A program made the position numbers and the translations under genes. A stretch of DNA of 64,000 nt from Candidatus Binatia bacterium (GTDB lineage: Bacteria > Desulfobacterota > Binatia > UBA1149 > JAJCZL01), in contig JANQEO010000301.1 in the NCBI GenBank assembly GCA_028278325.1, forward strand, positions 1-64,000. Direction: 5' to 3'. Of this stretch, positions 59,804 to 64,000 are shown piece after piece. The stretch's first letter is position 1; every line of letters begins with the position of its first letter. The notes below the pieces were generated by a model that saw only the letters and a list, made by a program, of their open reading frames with translations, had not been told where the DNA came from and did not search any database.

Positions 59804-62133
59804 GTATCTACCGAAACACGCCGCGCGATGCTCTGGGTCTTGCGCTTGCGCAGCCGGGTCGCTTCGAAGTAGCGGCGCTCGGCATTCTTGATCAGTTTCT
59901 GCTGACACCCGTCGCCTTCCTCACCGGAGTCCCGCTGAAAGTAGCTTCCGTCGGCGCGCATCTCCCAGACGCTGCGAGTGTCCTGCATCTGGGTGTCGAG
60001 CATGGTCCGCAACTGATCGCGTAGCTCCTCGGACTCCACGGGTGCCAGGACCTCGACGCGGCTGTCGAGGTTACGCTTCATCAGGTCGGCCGAGCCGACG
60101 TAGAATTCCTCGTCGTCCCCGCCGCCGTTGCGGAAATAATAGAGACGGCCGTGCTCCAAGAAACGCCCGACGACGCTGATGACACTCACCGTGCTGCTGA
60201 GACCGGGAATCCCGGGAATCAACCGGCATGTGTCGCGAATTATCAGTTCCACGCGCACTCCGGCCTGCGAAGCACGGTACAACGCCTTGGTGATCGTGGC
60301 GTCCTCGAGCGCGTTACACTTGAATCGAATCAGACCCGGATCCTCTTCGCTGTGCTTCTCGATCTCCCGCTCGATGCGGGCGAGGATGGCCTTCTTCATC
60401 TGCTTCGGAGCGGTCAGGAGTTTGCGATAGGTGCGCGACGGCTTGAGACCCGTGGTCAGGTAGTTGAACAGCTCCGTGACGTCCTCGCCGATCTGCTCGT
60501 CACAGGTGAACAGACCGAAGTCGGCGTAAAGTCTGGCGGTGCCGGCATGGTAGTTGCCGGTTCCGATGTGCACGTACCGCCGCAACCCGTCGTAGTCCAT
60601 GCGCAGGACTTGGATCACCTTGGCGTGAGTCTTGAGTCCGACCACACCGTAGTTGACGTGGATGCCGACCTCCTCGAGCCGGCTGGCCCAGCGGATGTTG
60701 GCTTCCTCGTCGAAGCGGGCCTTGAGCTCCATCACCACCGCGACCTGCTTGCCGTTGCGGGCGGCATCGACGAGATGCTCGATGATGCGCGTATCGGCCG
60801 AGGTCCGGTAGAGCGTCATCTTGATGGCGCGTACCTTCGGATCCTCGCTGGCTTCGCGCACGAACCGTTCCACCGATGTGCTGAAGGATTCGTAGGGATG
60901 CTCGAGGAGGATCTCACGCTTGTCGCGGATGACGTGGAAGATCTTGCGGCTGTCCTGAAGCTTGGAGTTGCCGGCCGGGTGATGGTCAGGATCGTGAAGC
61001 TCGGGCTTGTCGATGACAGCGATCTCCATCAGATCACGGACGCCGAGCAACATGTCGCTCTCGAAGATGTCGACCGCCTCATCCAGACCCAATTCCGCGG
61101 CGAGCATGCCTCTGTGGGCCGCACGTATTCCGGCGGCCGTCTCCAGGCGCACGATGGGCGCGAACTTTCGGTCGCGCAGCTCGGCCTCGATCATCGCCAA
61201 CAGGTCATCGGCCGTTTCTTCGTCGCGCTCGGTGTTGGCGTTGCGGGTCACCCTGAAGAAAGCGCAAGCCTCGGCTTCCACCCCCGGGAATAACAGGTCG
61301 AGATTGCACGCCATCACGTCTTCGAGTGATACGTAGCGGTGTCCCCTGCCTACCCTTATGAAACGCGGCACGCCGGCTCCCACGGGAACCTTCACCCGGG
61401 CTAGCAGTTCGCGCTCCCCTTCTCCGGCCCTCAGGGCGACTAATAGGTTCAGCGACAGATTGGATATGAAGGGAAAGGGGTGTGAAGGATCCATCGCCAG
61501 AGGCGTGACCAGCGGGAAGATGTTCTTGCGATAGTGCTCGCGGACCTCGGCTTGCTCGGTCTCCGACAGGTCTCGATAGGGAGTGATCAAGATATCGTTG
61601 TCCCTGAGCTGCTCGAGAAGGTCGTTGTAGGTCTCGCGCATCTCGTCGCACAGGGAACAGACGTAGCCGTTGCACTCCGCGATCTGTTCCTGAGGGGTCC
61701 GGCCATCGACGGTCAGCTCGTGCACGCCGGCGCCGACCTGCTGCTTGAGGCCGCCGATACGCTTCATGGAGAATTCGTCGAGATTGGAACCGACGATGGA
61801 AAGGAACTTCACCCTCTCCAGCAGCGGAACCCGGGGATCACGCGCCTCGTTGAGAACCCGGCGCGTAAAAGCTAACCAGGTCAGCTCGCGGTTGAGGTAG
61901 AGTTCGGGCGAGTCCAGGTCGAACTCTTCGGAGGCAACTAGTTCTATACCCTTGCCACGCTCAGGGTTCTCGCGTCGCGCGCCCTCCCGGGGCTTGCGCG
62001 ATTCCGTCGGGGTCTTCTTGAGGAGGCTCGCCGGAGCATCGCCTGACGCCGGAGCACACTCCATGGGAGCCTGGGCCGATTCGCCTCCGGAGGCCTCGAC
62101 TGACGATGTGCTGTGCGCTTGGGTGTCCGACAT
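59800..62133 (-). CDS. ppk1: Polyphosphate kinase 1
   Basis: 777 residues from ATG 62133. Domains N, H and two C-terminal phospholipase-D-like domains. LYLNRELTWLAFTRRVLNEA starts the N domain. The histidine that is phosphorylated is in VHIGTGNYHAGTARLYADF, and the second is in FLEHGRLYYF. KAIKMTLYRTS and VVMELKARFDEEANI are also characteristic. Longer than E. coli Ppk (688) by an N-terminal disordered tail and a C-terminal basic tail (RLRKRKTQSIARRV). It makes polyP from ATP. Faces ppx, with four-base overlap of the stops. Confidence 0.97.
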   Translation of the reverse strand: MSDTQAHSTSSVEASGGESAQAPMECAPASGDAPASLLKKTPTESRKPREGARRENPERGKGIELVASEEFDLDSPELYLNRELTWLAFTRRVLNEARDPRVPLLERVKFLSIVGSNLDEFSMKRIGGLKQQVGAGVHELTVDGRTPQEQIAECNGYVCSLCDEMRETYNDLLEQLRDNDILITPYRDLSETEQAEVREHYRKNIFPLVTPLAMDPSHPFPFISNLSLNLLVALRAGEGERELLARVKVPVGAGVPRFIRVGRGHRYVSLEDVMACNLDLLFPGVEAEACAFFRVTRNANTERDEETADDLLAMIEAELRDRKFAPIVRLETAAGIRAAHRGMLAAELGLDEAVDIFESDMLLGVRDLMEIAVIDKPELHDPDHHPAGNSKLQDSRKIFHVIRDKREILLEHPYESFSTSVERFVREASEDPKVRAIKMTLYRTSADTRIIEHLVDAARNGKQVAVVMELKARFDEEANIRWASRLEEVGIHVNYGVVGLKTHAKVIQVLRMDYDGLRRYVHIGTGNYHAGTARLYADFGLFTCDEQIGEDVTELFNYLTTGLKPSRTYRKLLTAPKQMKKAILARIEREIEKHSEEDPGLIRFKCNALEDATITKALYRASQAGVRVELIIRDTCRLIPGIPGLSSTVSVISVVGRFLEHGRLYYFRNGGGDDEEFYVGSADLMKRNLDSRVEVLAPVESEELRDQLRTMLDTQMQDTRSVWEMRADGSYFQRDSGEEGDGCQQKLIKNAERRYFEATRLRKRKTQSIARRVSVDT

Positions 62134-62487
62134 GGGATATGTCAACTACTTCATACTAACCGGCGTGCCCTGAGACAAAGCTGCGCCGGTGCCCGTTCCT
62201 ACAACGCGCCCGTGCCGGCGCACGCCGTCAGCAACAACCTTGATCATAGTCATGAGATTGCGCGCTCAACCAGCCGACTTTGGTTTCCGCGGGGTTAGCT
62301 CACCGGCGACGACAGCATCCGCCCTGCCCCGCTCAAAGAGACGGCCCGCACCGCTGCCGGTGACCGCGGCTGAGACGGATCATTAAATTTCTGCTAACCC
62401 GAGGCAGGCTCCGGAACGTCACGACGGAGAGCGGGATTCGCCGGGGCCTGTATTGCTCTGGGCCGACAACGGCGGTAGCTCAGCTAC
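62134..62487. other. Gap between ppk1 and PPK2
   Basis: 354 bases without a gene. It must hold the divergent promoters of ppk1 and ppk2. I see no clear Pho-box, -10/-35 pair or RNA. A longer frame of ppk1 starts at TTG 62145 but is not needed. Confidence 0.3.
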
Positions 62488-63390
62488 ATGGCCGCTCCCA
62501 AACCCGGACTGGACTATCTGGCACCTGTCGACAGCGAGTTCCGCGTAGCCTTCGACGGGAGCTTCTCGATCGCCTCGGCTCCGACCGTGCCACCGAAATC
62601 GGCGCCAGACGACAAGGCGTGCAAGGGGCGGCTCAAAGACACGATAGACGCCCTCGACGACCATCAGCGCGTCCTCTACGCCCAGGACCGCCACGCAATC
62701 TTGTGCATCTTCCAAGCCCTCGACGCCGCCGGTAAGGACTCGACGATCCGGGCGGTGATGAGCGGCCTGAACCCGGCCGGGTTTCAGGTTTATTCCTTCA
62801 AGCAACCGTCACGTGAGGAGCTCGACCACGATTTTCTGTGGCGCACCACTACGAGGCTGCCCGAGCGCGGACGCATCGGCGTTTTCAACCGCAGCTACTA
62901 CGAAGAAGTGTTGGTGGTCAGAGTCCATCCGGAGTACCTCGATGCCCAGCGGCTTCCGGAGCCCCGCCGCCCCGAAAAGATCTGGCCTCAACGTTTCGAA
63001 TCGATCCGAAATCACGAGCAGCACCTGGCATTGAGCGGGACGGTGATCCTCAAGTTCTGGCTCAATGTGTCGAAAGACGAGCAGCGACGACGTTTTCTCG
63101 ACCGCATCGACAAACAAAAAAAGCAGTGGAAGTTCTCCGATTCCGACGTCGAGGAACGCGAATACTGGGACGACTACATGGCTGCCTACGAGGAATGTCT
63201 CAACGAAACCTCGCGCCCGTGGGCGCCGTGGTTCGCGATCCCCGCCGACAGCAAGCCGTTCATGCGCGCGAGCGTCGCCGATATCCTCGAGCGGACGTTT
63301 GCCTCAATGGGATTGCGATATCCCGAGCTCACACCCGAACAAGAAAAGGGACTGGCCTCAGCACGTAAGCGGTTGTCGAAGGAAAGCTAG
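62488..63390 (+). CDS. PPK2-family polyphosphate:nucleotide phosphotransferase
   Basis: 300 residues. Walker A LDAAGKDSTIRAVMSGLNP, then FKQPSREELDHDFLWR, GRIGVFNRSYYEEVLVVRVHP and Walker B-like ILKFWLNVSKDEQRRRF, as in PPK2. The sequence is closest in feel to class III (AMP/ADP phosphorylating), but I cannot confirm the class. It uses polyP to make nucleotide di- or triphosphates. It is divergent from ppk1. Confidence 0.92.
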   Translation: MAAPKPGLDYLAPVDSEFRVAFDGSFSIASAPTVPPKSAPDDKACKGRLKDTIDALDDHQRVLYAQDRHAILCIFQALDAAGKDSTIRAVMSGLNPAGFQVYSFKQPSREELDHDFLWRTTTRLPERGRIGVFNRSYYEEVLVVRVHPEYLDAQRLPEPRRPEKIWPQRFESIRNHEQHLALSGTVILKFWLNVSKDEQRRRFLDRIDKQKKQWKFSDSDVEEREYWDDYMAAYEECLNETSRPWAPWFAIPADSKPFMRASVADILERTFASMGLRYPELTPEQEKGLASARKRLSKES

Positions 63391-63438
63391 CGCCGGTTTC
63401 CGGCGGCTCGTACGGGCCTTGTCTTGTGCCGCCGCGGG

Positions 63439-64000
63439 CTAGTTGTAGCCGAATGACGACAGGGCGTCGCGAACGTCGGAGGCCGGGCTCAGGAGACGCG
63501 GATCTTCCGACTCACGCCACCGTCCGATGCGCTTGGACGGTTTGATCATGCTCGCCCAGTCGCTGACGACACTCTCATCGTCGGGGAGGTCGAGAAACTC
63601 GCGCAAGCGCCGGACTTCAACGTCCGGTTTTTCACAAAGATCCTCATAGCGGATCTGCATGTAGTTGCCCTCGGGCAAGCAGCGGAGCGCGCTGTCTCGC
63701 GCGAAGGTATTACCGATACGCCACAAGGCCAGCTGAGCGTCGACTGGGTCGTCGGTTTGTAGGCGGAAGCGACCGGTAAGAATCGATCTGCCGTGACGGC
63801 TGAGCAAAAAATCGTTGCCGGTCTGGGCCATCTCACGGCCATCGCGCAGTACGTGTATGAAGCGCATGTCGGGGTATTCCTTGGACAGGAACGGAATCAG
63901 CCACATGTTGCGCGGGTTCTTCCAACCCCAGCGCATGCCTTGGCCGGGGTATTCGAGCAGGTGGACACGCACGGCGCGGCGTAACCCGCGCAGGTCGCGC
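63439..64000 (-). CDS. Sulfotransferase family protein (partial)
   Basis: 187 visible residues; the frame is open to the last base of the window, so the N-terminus with the PAPS 5' loop is missing. The region RWGWKNPRNMWLIPFLSKEYP and the 3'-phosphate motif FIHVLRDGREMAQTGNDF place it in the sulfotransferase superfamily. ALRCLPEGNYMQIRYEDLCEKPDVEVRRLREFL is also typical. It faces PPK2 after a 48-base gap. It is a second sulfotransferase in the window, not close to the one at 51.6 kb in sequence. Confidence 0.85.
   Translation of the reverse strand, partial: RDLRGLRRAVRVHLLEYPGQGMRWGWKNPRNMWLIPFLSKEYPDMRFIHVLRDGREMAQTGNDFLLSRHGRSILTGRFRLQTDDPVDAQLALWRIGNTFARDSALRCLPEGNYMQIRYEDLCEKPDVEVRRLREFLDLPDDESVVSDWASMIKPSKRIGRWRESEDPRLLSPASDVRDALSSFGYN

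Noticed and set aside
60151-61293. Open frame of 380 codons opposite ppk1
   Set aside because: Ppk1 is certain in this place. The antisense translation is low-complexity in Asp, His, Val and Leu.

Overview
This is a high-GC, gene-dense stretch of a Gram-negative bacterial chromosome. Outer-membrane proteins, lipoproteins with lipoboxes, a Tat-exported DUF1501 protein and a zinc-free bL33 all fit a proteobacterium-like cell. The set of DUF1800/DUF1501 proteins with a CX4CH cytochrome-like protein, HAE3-type MMPL exporter, HWE histidine kinases and a class II photolyase suggests an uncultured 'deltaproteobacterial' lineage (Myxococcota or Binatota-like). That placement is an inference from gene content only.

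Layout. 1-9.8 kb holds catabolic and envelope genes: a luciferase-like monooxygenase (cut by the window edge), a CbiX-like chelatase, an SRPBCC-epimerase fusion, a haloalkane dehalogenase, a TorF-type porin, a cupredoxin-like lipoprotein, and a tightly coupled kinase / receiver / NTF2 / SDR run. 10-13.4 kb is an overlapping adhE-STAS-cytochrome c operon. 14.1-19.8 kb is a leftward operon of a cytochrome-like protein, DUF1800, DUF1501 and an unrecognised protein with a zinc-peptidase HEWGH motif. 20.1-27.7 kb is a divergent module: CFA-type lipid methyltransferase, DUF1365 and FAD oxidoreductase to the left; class II photolyase, DUF2867 SDR, two DUF427 proteins and an SRPBCC protein to the right. 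It resembles light- or singlet-oxygen-induced gene sets known in other bacteria.

27.8-37.6 kb contains a CHASE-PAS-HWE kinase, a PF10118 ferritin-like protein next to a styrene-oxide-isomerase-like membrane protein and a GST, a His-tailed TlpA-like thioredoxin, an ATP-grasp enzyme and a PBP7-like peptidase. 37.6-41 kb holds translation genes (bL28, bL33, oligoribonuclease, tRNA-Arg, tRNA-Ser). Two direct partial copies of the tRNA-Arg 3' end flank a GDPD-family gene. 41.2-46.4 kb has several unusual proteins: a putative membrane-anchored histone-fold protein, a possible nuclease, an acidic-tail protein and a histone H1-like protein.

46.4-55.5 kb carries MOSC, ALDH, NhaC, AI-2E family and sulfotransferase genes, then a TetR-MMPL operon with a 28-bp palindrome over its likely promoter. 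56.4-63.4 kb is a polyphosphate module: CHAD, SixA, Ppx, Ppk1 and PPK2, with two convergent pairs that share stop codons. No CRISPR array, rRNA, insertion sequence or complete prophage was seen.
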